From contig NZ_LXEP01000001.1 of NCBI RefSeq assembly GCF_001654835.1, positions 1-57,802 on the forward strand: a stretch of DNA of 57,802 nucleotides, written 5' to 3'. Shown piece by piece: positions 49,979 through 57,140 of this stretch. The notes under the pieces are model-generated. The model did not search any database, was not told the DNA's origin, and saw nothing but the letters and a program-made list of their open reading frames with translations. This stretch comes from Buttiauxella gaviniae ATCC 51604. GTDB lineage: Bacteria; Pseudomonadota; Gammaproteobacteria; Enterobacterales; Enterobacteriaceae. Position 1 is the first letter of the stretch. Every line of letters starts with the position of its first letter. A program made the translations under genes and the position numbers.

Positions 49979-50446
49979 TCAGGAGCGTAATGGACTAAAA
50001 GTCTTTTCGTCACATGCAGAAGTCAGCTCTACGTTTTGACGAGGTATCTTAAACATGTACACACGCATCCCGGTTTTCAAAACCATCTTTTCGAAACGAA
50101 TCGACCCCTTCGGGCCCACATATAGCAACGACCCGTTTTCCGTTGGAGTCATTAACCCGCTAGCCACAGGCACAACTTTCGGTGATCTGAATTCGATTTT
50201 CACAAACATGCCGTGATCGTAAATGTCGATTATGGCCAATGAGTGTTCCCCATCAACCTTCAGCATTGCCTTGCAGTTTTGAAATGTACCGCGAGTTTTA
50301 GTATCCGGATCAAAAAAGTATTTGGATTCTACGGGTTTTACAACCGGCTTTTCTTCGGTTGTGTTGTTCAGCACAGAGGTAGCTGGTGTTTCAGCGCAGC
50401 CGGACAACGCTGAAACGATCAGAAGCGGTAATAACATTCCTTTCAT
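49979..50446 (-). CDS. Predicted lipoprotein
   Basis: The 155-residue protein starts MKGMLLPLLIVSALSGC, a lipoprotein signal with lipobox LSGC at residues 14-17. The mature domain begins with a proline- and threonine-rich linker and is then beta-rich with cysteines near residues 58 and 145. The family is unknown. A clear AAGGAG lies before the ATG. It ends in a terminator and stands alone. Confidence 0.75.
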   Translation of the reverse strand: MKGMLLPLLIVSALSGCAETPATSVLNNTTEEKPVVKPVESKYFFDPDTKTRGTFQNCKAMLKVDGEHSLAIIDIYDHGMFVKIEFRSPKVVPVASGLMTPTENGSLLYVGPKGSIRFEKMVLKTGMRVYMFKIPRQNVELTSACDEKTFSPLRS

Positions 50447-50558
50447 TTGTATCTCCTTTTTAGTCCTGAAATAATATCGACATATAAGGAGATAACTTGA
50501 GTTTTTTTTTGAGTTAACTCACAAGTTGCGGTTATCGCGCCTGCTGACAGGCAAATTG

Positions 50559-50777
50559 TTAAATATTATCGCCAGGAAACTCTAGTTTTATCGCCTCCAC
50601 CAGCTCATGTTTTTCCTCATCGTTTAACAGAGACCAGACATCTCTACCTTTTGGCGTGTCACCCTTAGCTGGCACGAACGAACACAATTTGCGGTAGAGC
50701 GATGGCCCAACTCCATCCAGGCACTCAGCCAGTGAATCTACACTCCACGTCTCAACTACCACAGGCATCTTAATCAT
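50559..50777 (-). CDS. Hypothetical protein (72 residues)
   Basis: From the ATG at 50777 (GAGGAACAAG) the 72-residue protein is acidic with a helical C-terminus (LLNDEEKHELVEAIKLEFPG) and a GVGPSLYRKLCSFVPAKG segment that resembles a small helix-hairpin unit. The binding site overlaps the stop of the upstream gene at 50786, so both are read from one message under a leader palindrome. Confidence 0.6.
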   Translation of the reverse strand: MIKMPVVVETWSVDSLAECLDGVGPSLYRKLCSFVPAKGDTPKGRDVWSLLNDEEKHELVEAIKLEFPGDNI

Positions 50778-50785
50778 CTTGTTCC

Positions 50786-51001
50786 TCACTTTGATTCTGA
50801 CGTTGTGCAGTTCCACGCGACAGACATTGGGTTGTCTTCAATATGGAAATCAAACGTCCCTTCTCTGTATCCTTCAGAGATGAGCGTCGCCACGCGACCA
50901 GCAACATCCTGAGAGCGGATAACGTCATCGAGGGAGATATCACACTCGGAGGACGCTTCCTCGCCACAGAGGGTGATGCTGATATTCAGATGCTTGTACA
51001 T
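50786..51001 (-). CDS. Hypothetical protein (71 residues)
   Basis: Not recognised. The 71-residue product starts MYKHLNISITLCGEEASSEC and is beta-rich and acidic. AAAGGAGAAACAT precedes the ATG, and the leader palindrome at 51018 lies 17 bases upstream. It is the first gene of a two-gene unit. Confidence 0.6.
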   Translation of the reverse strand: MYKHLNISITLCGEEASSECDISLDDVIRSQDVAGRVATLISEGYREGTFDFHIEDNPMSVAWNCTTSESK

Positions 51002-51017
51002 ATGTTTCTCCTTTGTC

Positions 51018-51030
51018 TAAACACGTTGTT
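51018..51030 (-). promoter_or_regulatory. Leader palindrome (copy 9)
   Basis: AAACACGTTGTTT with TCTTGTTGGTGTTATTATCT after it, 17 bases before the gene at 51001. Confidence 0.7.
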
Positions 51031-51158
51031 TTCTTGTTGGTGTTATTATCTCAATAAGACATAGGCGAAAAAGCATAACATCAAGGCCAACAACTATTTT
51101 TGCATTGCTGAAGCGACTCATAAGTTGTACAAACTAAGCAATCTAATGAGGGTATAAA

Positions 51159-51368
51159 ATGGTCGACTGGCTCTACAAAAATGGCTTTCTTTCGTGGGAT
51201 GCCTTGCTTATTGTTTTCACAATCGTTTACTGCTCATGGCGCGGATGGAGACATTCCAAAACACCACTTGGCAAGAAACAAAAAGCACGAGATGAAGAAA
51301 TCAAACAATTGGCTCGCAGGTTGCGAGAAGAGAAGAAACAGAAGAAAACTCCCCCGAAAACCTACTGA
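51159..51368 (+). CDS. Small membrane protein (69 residues)
   Basis: The product has one N-terminal membrane helix (SWDALLIVFTIVYCSWRGW) and a very basic, lysine-rich cytoplasmic tail (KKQKARDEEIKQLARRLREE). GAGGGTATAAA precedes the ATG. It resembles small phage inner-membrane proteins, but no family is recognised. The long gene-free stretch begins after it. Confidence 0.6.
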   Translation: MVDWLYKNGFLSWDALLIVFTIVYCSWRGWRHSKTPLGKKQKARDEEIKQLARRLREEKKQKKTPPKTY

Positions 51369-52201
51369 AATCGCTTGAGACCCGAGGATGGTCTGGCAAA
51401 ATGGAGTTCAGCAGCTGCACGAGAGGGAACGACACTCCCCCGCGATTTTCAGGCGAGCGAAGAGTAAGGCGAACTCCCGAAGATTTCCCGCACCGCTCCC
51501 GTAGTCGTCCCTCGCTCTGTACCGTGATGTACCCGTTTCCCGACCGGCAGCCAGCCTTTTCCCTGCGGCGACGCTCCCGTTCATGAAAAGGGACATGGCC
51601 TTTTCCCTGGATGGCCCGAAGGCTGACCGAAGGGGTGGATAGGGTCGTTACGGGGATGAAAACTATGGCTTGAATTTCTACGGAGAAAGTAGCGATACCC
51701 CTCTTCCCCTTCCCACTTATACCTCCAGTTAAATCTCTAGGGATTTTCTCTCCTGTTGACGTGCAAACCTTCCCCCTGATAACGCTCTATACGACGACTA
51801 TGCCTTTGGGCGAAATGGGTGGTTTGTTCTCTCTACCGGCGTATGTGGTTTCGTTGTTCTTGAGGTGGTTCTTCTCTGTGTTTTCGTCAGGGTTGTTCTC
51901 GTCGTTTTGGTGAGTGTTCTTCTCCGTGTATGGAGTAATTGCAGGTGCGCTTTTCTCTTCGTTTACTTGAAAAGATGGAAGTGTGGGTAATGGCAGTAGG
52001 GTGCTTTAGTTGTTCTCCGCATATGAAGTAATGGCGTTCCCTGTCATTCAGTAATTTGCGTTCTCTTCCGGGGTAATAGTGGGTAAGCGAGATTGCGACG
52101 GTTCCTGTTCTGATCTGGGTTTGTCCGGGGTTTCGTTCTGGCTGTTCTTCTCCGTGCATTGGGTAATGGCATGTAGGGGTTTGCGTGCGCGAGCTGCGTT
52201 C

Positions 52202-52292
52202 TCGGTTGCCTGGGAAGATTAGGTGGGTGGTCTGTAGCCTGGGCCAAAGAGGTGGGTCTTTTCGGTAGCCTGACAGGAAGAAGTGGGTGTTT
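52202..52292. repeat. Three tandem 30-bp G/T-rich repeats
   Basis: Units begin at 52202 (TCGGTTGCCTGGGAAGATTA), 52231 (TCTGTAGCCTGGGCCAAAGA) and 52261 (TTCGGTAGCCTGACAGGAAG), each ending in a GGTGGGT- or AGTGGGT-type word. A fourth copy is at 48072. There are no spacers, so this is not a CRISPR array. Confidence 0.75.
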
Positions 52293-52360
52293 CCGGGAAT
52301 GTGGGCAATGGCGTCTCTGGGTTTCCTGTGGGTGTGGTTAACTTGCTTTCTTATGCCTGA

Positions 52361-52373
52361 AAACAACTTGTTT
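52361..52373 (+). promoter_or_regulatory. Leader palindrome without a gene (copy 10)
   Basis: AAACAACTTGTTTAGATATC in plus orientation has no downstream gene. A half copy (TTTGTTTTCTTATGGGTGTA) is at about 52573. Confidence 0.5.
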
Positions 52374-52711
52374 AGATATCCAATATAGCGCAACGGGAGC
52401 GCTTCTGAGCGTGTCTGTTTTTGGGTGGTATCACGAGTCGTTTTTGACGTTTTGGTCGCAGGGAGATGGATTCTGGTGCGCAGGATTTTGGGTATAAGAG
52501 ATGGCGTGCGAAAACGTCAACTTTTTAGACCAAATCAGGGGAAAGCGTTGACTTTTCGTTGATGTGTTATTTATTTGTTTTCTTATGGGTGTAATTGGCT
52601 TAAATGCCTTGTCACGCCTGGGCTGGGGTAGGTCAGAGGGGTGGGGAAAGTGGCGATCAACGGACTCTTACAGAAATCCTCAATTTTTGACCGCCAACGT
52701 CAACAATCGAA

Positions 52712-53020
52712 TTACGTTACTGGAATGGTTTCACCATATAGTTCTTTGTATTTGGCCATCACTTCGTCTATGCAAACGGATGAAACATCTAATAACCGTG
52801 GATTGGCCTTATGGGCTTCTTCAAATGTCTTAGCGATCTTAGGGTCAAGTTTGTTTGCTTCAGCAGAACTCTTCCAAGGTAACTGAGTTTCAGGGTTCCC
52901 ATTTGCGGAAATATCGAAAACACATGTACGAGAGATTTGCGAATAGAGACTACCTACTCCTGACGCATAAGACATAACAGGCAGTATCAGTAACAACGAC
53001 GCTATCGATAATTTTTTCAT
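52712..53020 (-). CDS. Predicted secreted protein (102 residues)
   Basis: From the ATG at 53020 (AGAAAGGGAATC) the protein has a signal peptide MKKLSIASLLLILPVMSYAS and a mature part of about 82 residues with two cysteines that may pair. The C-terminus is helical and charged (IDEVMAKYKELYGETIPVT). The family is unknown. The frame is open to 53158, but the upstream part is not protein-like and has no binding site. Confidence 0.7.
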   Translation of the reverse strand: MKKLSIASLLLILPVMSYASGVGSLYSQISRTCVFDISANGNPETQLPWKSSAEANKLDPKIAKTFEEAHKANPRLLDVSSVCIDEVMAKYKELYGETIPVT

Positions 53021-53258
53021 GATTCCCTTTCTTTTAGGCTTGAGTTTTATTTTCTTTAACAGGTTAGATGAGCTATCACTTAAGGTTGTCGAAAACAGTA
53101 AAAACTTTAACTTATCAGGTGCTTTTCTTAATTTCACAAATCCCAACCAATCCAACAACTAAGAGGATTTAAACCATCCAGCTAACTAATTTCACACTTT
53201 TGTTATTAATTTGTTTTCTTATATGCGTAATTAATAAATTATCCAATAGCAGCGACAT

Positions 53259-54095
53259 TCAGTTGCGATTGTGACCTATGACGCGAGAAAGCAGGATACG
53301 TTTCCAGTGGCTTTCGCGCCGGTTGATTTCATGCTTGTCGCTGTTAATGTCCATGATCTCCAGAATGGAGAACGTAACCTTTTTAAGCCTGTCCTCGTCG
53401 CAGGTACCGAACGCTTCAATCAGTCCGGCGTTGCCACCGTGCCCGGTCGTAAAATAGGTTTTCCACCGTCCCCATATGCCATCTTTGCCATTAGCCTGGC
53501 CGACATAAAGTTTCCCTCCATCGACGTCAGTCAGCAGGTAGATACCTTTGACAATATTCAGTGCCGTTCTCCACGACTTTAATTCCTGCTGGATGATGGT
53601 GCCCAGACTGACTCTGTCCAGTGCCACATTTTTGTAGCCGGGAAACTCGCCAAACGAAAGACACGTGGGGGCAATCTCGACGATGGGCATCTTCCCGGCC
53701 AGCGTCTCACCATTCAAAATGTGTTTTCGATGGCGAACGGCGTGGATATACATACGCCCACGATACTCGGCCAGTTCGGGAACATGGAGTAGTTGATAGA
53801 GATGGTAAACTTCATTCCGACCGGGGACAATAATCGTTGCTTCCGAAGCACATCCCTCGTTGAGATAGGTGCCAGCGTAGAGCCACCGCTGATTTTCTTC
53901 AGTCTGAATGAGAGAGATAACATAGGTGCGATTGAAGTTTTTGTTCTTCTGCAGGCATTGCCAGCCGTCGAAGGTCTCGTTCAGAAACTCCTTTATTGGG
54001 TTTTCTTTGTACTCGTTGGTGCTGGCTAAATGAATTTTACTGTTCTTTGGGGTCAGCTGCGGGTATAGCGACTGAAGGTACTGGAATAGTTCCAT
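53259..54095 (-). CDS. GIY-YIG nuclease domain protein
   Basis: From the ATG at 54095 the 278-residue protein has a C-terminal GIY-YIG domain (KGIYLLTDVDGGKLYVGQAN, then the catalytic Arg in IWGRWKTYF and the later acidic residue in GLIEAFG). The N-terminal 170 residues are a separate domain (RTYVISLIQTEENQRWLYAG, GRMYIHAVRHRKHILNGETL). Stand-alone proteins of this plan occur widely on mobile elements and may cut DNA in defence or homing. The frame is open to 54347, but that part overlaps another gene. Confidence 0.82.
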   Translation of the reverse strand: MELFQYLQSLYPQLTPKNSKIHLASTNEYKENPIKEFLNETFDGWQCLQKNKNFNRTYVISLIQTEENQRWLYAGTYLNEGCASEATIIVPGRNEVYHLYQLLHVPELAEYRGRMYIHAVRHRKHILNGETLAGKMPIVEIAPTCLSFGEFPGYKNVALDRVSLGTIIQQELKSWRTALNIVKGIYLLTDVDGGKLYVGQANGKDGIWGRWKTYFTTGHGGNAGLIEAFGTCDEDRLKKVTFSILEIMDINSDKHEINRRESHWKRILLSRVIGHNRN

Positions 54096-54177
54096 GCAGA
54101 AAATGTCCCTGATGAGATCGGCTCTGCTATCTGGTATCTCACACTGAGAGCCGATATGTCCACAACAAAACAAAGAC

Positions 54178-54498
54178 TTACCAGTCCCAGGCTGGTAATC
54201 CGTCGACCAACTCAGCATCACAATCAAATTGCACCGCGTCATACCCGGCATCCAGTATGGCCTGTATGTTGGAGATCGTCTCTTCGGAAATGCCATACTC
54301 ACGCAGCTCTTCTTTCCAGTCATTCCCTCGCATTCCAGCACTAACAATCCAGCCGTACTGTGTACCGTGTACCCAATTCAACCCGCGATCAGTAAGTGGG
54401 TCGAAGCAGGCAATGGGTAGCCGTTCTGAATCAGCTGCCGTGACGTGGGCGGTGCTGATCACCGCCGTCTTATACGATTCGGTGATTTTCAGCATCAT
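54178..54498 (-). CDS. DUF5983 family protein
   Basis: The 106-residue protein has the DUF5983 pattern: VISTAHVTAADSERLP near the start, QYGWIVSAG in the centre, and a C-terminal DAGYDAVQFDCDAELVDGLP. Members are common on enterobacterial plasmids and phages, often with DUF1380, and their role is unknown. The ATG overlaps the stop of the upstream DUF1380 gene (ATGA). AAAGGAGAAGGC precedes it. Confidence 0.8.
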   Translation of the reverse strand: MMLKITESYKTAVISTAHVTAADSERLPIACFDPLTDRGLNWVHGTQYGWIVSAGMRGNDWKEELREYGISEETISNIQAILDAGYDAVQFDCDAELVDGLPAWDW

Positions 54499-54731
54499 GC
54501 CTTCTCCTTTGGAAACAGAATGTCGGCCGTGTCAGAAATGCCCCCCCAATTCACGCCGACGCTGGCGTCATGGCACTCTTTGATTTTTCGCAAAACCTGA
54601 ACGCACTGTTCGTCAGTCAGGTCTGGTCGCACTTCACCTACATCTTCCTTGTGCCACATCACCATCAGCAGCGGCTCGTCTTCTGTGTAGTTCTCCAGCT
54701 TTTCGATGATGTCTTTTGCGGTTCCGAACAT
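54495..54731 (-). CDS. DUF1380 family protein
   Basis: From the ATG at 54731 (TTAAGGAGTTAATC) the 78-residue protein fits DUF1380: MFGTAKDIIEKLENYTEDEP, then LMVMWHKEDVGE, LTDEQCVQVLRKI and VGVNWGGISDTADILF. The family is plasmid-borne and of unknown function. It is the first gene of a two-gene unit with DUF5983 under a leader palindrome. Confidence 0.85.
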   Translation of the reverse strand: MFGTAKDIIEKLENYTEDEPLLMVMWHKEDVGEVRPDLTDEQCVQVLRKIKECHDASVGVNWGGISDTADILFPKEKA

Positions 54732-54743
54732 GATTAACTCCTT

Positions 54744-54756
54744 AAACAACTTGTTT
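54744..54756 (-). promoter_or_regulatory. Leader palindrome (copy 11)
   Basis: AAACAACTTGTTT with TCTTGTTTGCGTTATTATCT after it, 13 bases before the DUF1380 gene. A plus-oriented, imperfect copy (AAACAAGATGTTT) is close by at 54795-54807. Confidence 0.7.
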
Positions 54757-54816
54757 TCTTGTTTGCGTTATTATCTCAAATAACAAAAGGCAGAAAACAA
54801 GATGTTTAAGGGATGA

Positions 54817-55083
54817 TTAGGTGAGTTTGAAGTCATCGGCATCGTCGACGAACTCCATAAATCTGGCCTCCACGTTCGAGTGCGTTATCAGAAACTCAAG
54901 ACCTCTTCCAAGCGAGGTTGGTTCTTCCAGCAAAAACTCGAACCCATCTTCATGAGTCCTCCCCAACCAGTATCCGCCGCCATACTCCTTCAATCGTTGA
55001 AAGAAAACGTACTGACCCGGTTTGAAATTTTGAAGAGTCTCGCCCCTATAGACGATCTGATAGTTTGAGTCTTTGAGTCCCAT
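54817..55083 (-). CDS. Hypothetical protein (88 residues)
   Basis: From the ATG at 55083 (GAGGGCGGGAAA) the 88-residue protein is beta-rich (NYQIVYRGETLQNFKPGQYV, GGYWLGRTHEDGFEFLLEE) with an acidic C-terminus. It is soluble and not recognised. A frame open to 55140 adds a hydrophobic stretch without a binding site. Confidence 0.6.
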   Translation of the reverse strand: MGLKDSNYQIVYRGETLQNFKPGQYVFFQRLKEYGGGYWLGRTHEDGFEFLLEEPTSLGRGLEFLITHSNVEARFMEFVDDADDFKLT

Positions 55084-55172
55084 TTTCCCGCCCTCAATAC
55101 TGTATATATAAGCAGTAGTATTTATTATTATACCGGTCAACTTTGCGGGTTAAGGGAATAACAAGGTGGTGA

Positions 55173-55185
55173 AAACAATTTGTTT
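55173..55185 (+). promoter_or_regulatory. Leader palindrome (copy 12), plus orientation
   Basis: AAACAATTTGTTT lies 86 bases before the plus-strand gene at 55271. The distance is unusual for this element. Confidence 0.5.
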
Positions 55186-55270
55186 CGGCACTTGAGATTT
55201 TGCAAATCGCACATACATGGAAGACGGCAATTTTTGAAACCTGATTTGACCCAAGTGAAAGGAGGAAACG

Positions 55271-55474
55271 ATGAAGACCTATGATCGCAACCGTAACGCT
55301 ATCACTACCGGCAGCCGAGTGATGGTGGCAACGAATGGGGCAACGGGAGTCATCAAGGAAATCTGCGGAGAAGGCAAATCAGAAGAACAATTACGCCGCT
55401 CTGACTGCGTGTCTATCGAAGGTGTGGAAGGTCTGTTCTGCCCAATAGATTTAGTTCGCTTGGGGTTCCATTAA
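55271..55474 (+). CDS. Small hypothetical protein, SH3/KOW-like
   Basis: The 67-residue protein has a short beta-barrel pattern (TGSRVMVATNGATGVIKEIC and a final CPIDLVRLGF) like KOW or SH3-type modules. AAAGGAGGAAACG gives a strong translation start. A terminator follows 28 bases after the stop. The role is unknown. Confidence 0.65.
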   Translation: MKTYDRNRNAITTGSRVMVATNGATGVIKEICGEGKSEEQLRRSDCVSIEGVEGLFCPIDLVRLGFH

Positions 55475-55501
55475 TTTCACCATCTATAATACAAATTGTT
55501 A

Positions 55502-55522
55502 AAGGCCACAATTAGTGGCCTT
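55502..55522 (+). terminator. Rho-independent terminator
   Basis: AAGGCCAC AATTA GTGGCCTT followed by ATT, after the gene ending at 55474. Confidence 0.8.
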
Positions 55523-55534
55523 ATTGATTTCTGC

Positions 55535-55706
55535 TTAGTGGCTTCTGAATCCACTACAACCGCGAAGAAACTCAACGATATAGCGCTTCATCTTCTCTGG
55601 TTCGTCTCCCGACCATCCATCTGTCCGAGTTGCCCTGCAGGACAATGGTGAATGGCGTATCAACCAGACTCGCAGAGGATATAAATTGCCCTACAGTATT
55701 TTTCAT
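55535..55706 (-). pseudogene. Frameshifted small protein gene (about 57 residues)
   Basis: An ATG at 55706 after GAGGGAGAAAC opens a frame (MKNTVGQFISSASLVDTPFT, then IVLQGNS) that loses protein-like character and stops at 55572. In the next frame a protein-like end (TDGWSGDEPEKMKRYIVEFL, then RGCSGFRSH) runs to a stop at 55535. Dropping one G near 55619 joins them. It is either a broken gene or a sequencing error. Confidence 0.55.
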
Positions 55707-55744
55707 GTTTCTCCCTCAATCATCTGTGCTAATACCTACATAAA

Positions 55745-55768
55745 TTAAGTATGTATTTACCTATCATT
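55745..55768. promoter_or_regulatory. Dispersed operator-like palindrome (copy 14)
   Basis: TTAAGTATGTATTTACCTAT lies upstream of the broken small gene and overlaps the end of the methyltransferase frame. Confidence 0.6.
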
Positions 55769-56237
55769 CGACGCGTTTGAAAACGTATACGCTGACAGTG
55801 ATTCCGGTGTCTTCAAACTCGTCAGTAAACGACTTACCTTTGGCATAAACGTAATTATACAGCGTCATCCAGTTCAGAACTGGCGCATCACCCGGCAGTA
55901 CTGCCACCAGTCGCCCGCCGACTTTAAGATGCTCCAGCGCGGCCAGCGTATGCTCTCTGTGACGGCCAAGAGAGTAGGGCGGGTTCATGACGATTTTGTC
56001 GAACTGATAGCCTGCATTGTCCTCAGACCACTTCATAAAGTCGCAGCAGACCGTATTTGTGTACCCCTTGCCAAGCAGGATATCAACGAAGAGAGGTGCG
56101 ACTTCTATGCAGGTAACGTCTTCCGGATTGACGTCGATGCAGACCAGCAGATCTCCGCGCCCGGTTTCAGGCTCCAGCCACCAAGCAGAAAAATGGCGAG
56201 GCCAACAATCATCGCGGTGACTTTCTGGAAGCTCCAT
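55764..56237 (-). pseudogene. N-terminally truncated DNA methyltransferase
   Basis: From about codon 22 the frame reads as an adenine-type DNA methyltransferase: motif I LEPETGRGDLL, then CIEVAPLFVDILL and DFMKWS, and motif IV NPPYSLGRHREH. The first 20 codons (MELPESHRDDCWPRHFSAWW) are not homologous; they are the wrong-frame reading of a membrane-protein start at 56242. The usual N-terminal segment before motif I is missing. The motif order suggests activity could persist if this frame is translated. Confidence 0.65.
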
Positions 56238-56242
56238 TTCAT
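56105..56242 (-). pseudogene. Fragment of a small membrane protein gene
   Basis: The ATG at 56242 overlaps the stop of the upstream gene (ATGA) and opens with a membrane helix (MKWSFQKVTAMIVGLAIFLL then GGWSLKP). After about codon 24 the frame only reads methyltransferase DNA in the wrong frame and stops at 56105. This fits a deletion that joined two genes near 56175. Confidence 0.5.
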
Positions 56243-56490
56243 GCAATAGCCTCAGTCACAGCAGAAGGAAGATCCGGAGTTGCAGGTCGAGCTGGAATCG
56301 TGTCCAGCAGCATCCCATCCAGAGAGACAGGAGGTCGTTCTGGCAGGGGTGTCGTCTGCAAGGTTGTGGTGGAAGTAGTTGTGTCCGGTATCAACAGACT
56401 CTGACCGGCTGGTACGGCTACCGCTGCCAGGGTTGCTAAAATTACTCCGTAGGCCATTGGCTTCAGTCGATTTCGTTGAAAATTTTCCAT
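56239..56490 (-). CDS. Hypothetical exported protein (83 residues)
   Basis: From the ATG at 56490 (AAGGACAGTTCTC) the protein has a basic start, one membrane helix (MAYGVILATLAAVAVPAGQS) and a proline- and threonine-rich exported part (TTTSTTTLQTTPLPERPPVS). It is nested in another frame of the gene at 56252-56746. The family is unknown. Its end is coupled to the broken membrane gene at 56242. Confidence 0.5.
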   Translation of the reverse strand: MENFQRNRLKPMAYGVILATLAAVAVPAGQSLLIPDTTTSTTTLQTTPLPERPPVSLDGMLLDTIPARPATPDLPSAVTEAIA

Positions 56491-56746
56491 GAGAACTGTC
56501 CTTGTGTGCCTGGGATTCACGCAACACACGAGAGGCGACGGAATCACGCACCTTCTCCATGCCTACTGTCGCGCCCAGATTTGCTATGGCGGTAGCTTGC
56601 GCATCAATGCGCTTCTCCAGCTCAAACACTCGTTCTTCCAGTTCCACAAGGCGTGCAGAAACACGACCGCTAAACAGCTCAGCCAGAACCAGGCGAATTG
56701 AACGGGGACGTTTATTGAAAGAAGTGAAAGGCGTTTGACGTGCCAT
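56252..56746 (-). CDS. Hypothetical coiled-coil protein (164 residues)
   Basis: The first 90 residues are protein-like: a basic start (MARQTPFTSFNKRPRSIRLV) and a coiled coil (SARLVELEERVFELEKRIDA). The last 70 residues are serine-rich and overlap the 83-residue gene in another frame; they look like the shadow reading. The true end may therefore be earlier in relatives. No family is recognised. The start has no strong binding site. Confidence 0.45.
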   Translation of the reverse strand: MARQTPFTSFNKRPRSIRLVLAELFSGRVSARLVELEERVFELEKRIDAQATAIANLGATVGMEKVRDSVASRVLRESQAHKDSSHGKFSTKSTEANGLRSNFSNPGSGSRTSRSESVDTGHNYFHHNLADDTPARTTSCLSGWDAAGHDSSSTCNSGSSFCCD

Positions 56747-56775
56747 TTGGATTCCATTCAGTGTCAGAAAGAGTT

Positions 56776-56800
56776 GCGGCTGGCCAAGCCAGCCGCCTTT
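56776..56800. terminator. GC-rich hairpin
   Basis: GCGGCTGG CCAAG CCAGCCGC followed by CTTTT on the plus strand. The rest of the 56747-57140 gap holds short inverted repeats and an operator but no gene. Confidence 0.55.
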
Positions 56801-56875
56801 TGGCGTTCCATCCTGGAACAGTACCTAACCGGTACTTCGTCATCCTGACGAACGGTAAGATACCTGATTTTAAAT

Positions 56876-56897
56876 AATAAGTAAATACTTACCTATC
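56876..56897. promoter_or_regulatory. Dispersed operator-like palindrome (copy 15)
   Basis: AATAAGTAAATACTTACCTA matches the operator well and lies upstream of the minus-strand gene cluster starting at 56746. Confidence 0.65.
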
Positions 56898-57140
56898 TCT
56901 TTATGGCAAAAATCCAATGTCACGCTTGTGAGGCATATCGGCTGCGGGGTAGGCGGCGATCATAGCTGGCCGTTCAATAAATCTGCCATGAGAGAGGATT
57001 GGACCAAGCCCTGGATAACGAGAGAGCACAGTGCTAATACCCCAGGCGACAACAGATGAGTTCATGGCAACATTTTGGAAGGTATCTTCGTATCATGATG
57101 TGGTTAAATAGACATGATTTAACCCAATGGAATTTTAGCC

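Larger units (their letters stand above)
51369..52560. other. Long gene-free stretch with degenerate repeats
   Basis: No gene is supported in this 1.2 kb. From about 51870 the plus strand is strongly G/T-rich and built from degenerate repeats: words near GTTCTTCTCCGTG followed by GGGTAATGG at about 51917, 52013, 52061 and 52146, and 30-bp units at 52202-52292. One minus-strand frame is open for 168 codons, but this follows from the repeats. A plus-oriented leader palindrome without a gene is at 52361-52373. Confidence 0.6.

Noticed and set aside
52202..52292. CRISPR array
   Set aside because: Repeats are adjacent, diverged, without unique spacers, and no Cas gene is present.
51887..52393. 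A 168-codon open frame on the minus strand
   Set aside because: It is built from the degenerate G/T-rich repeats, has no binding site, and overlaps a leader palindrome. The peptide repeats follow from the DNA repeats.
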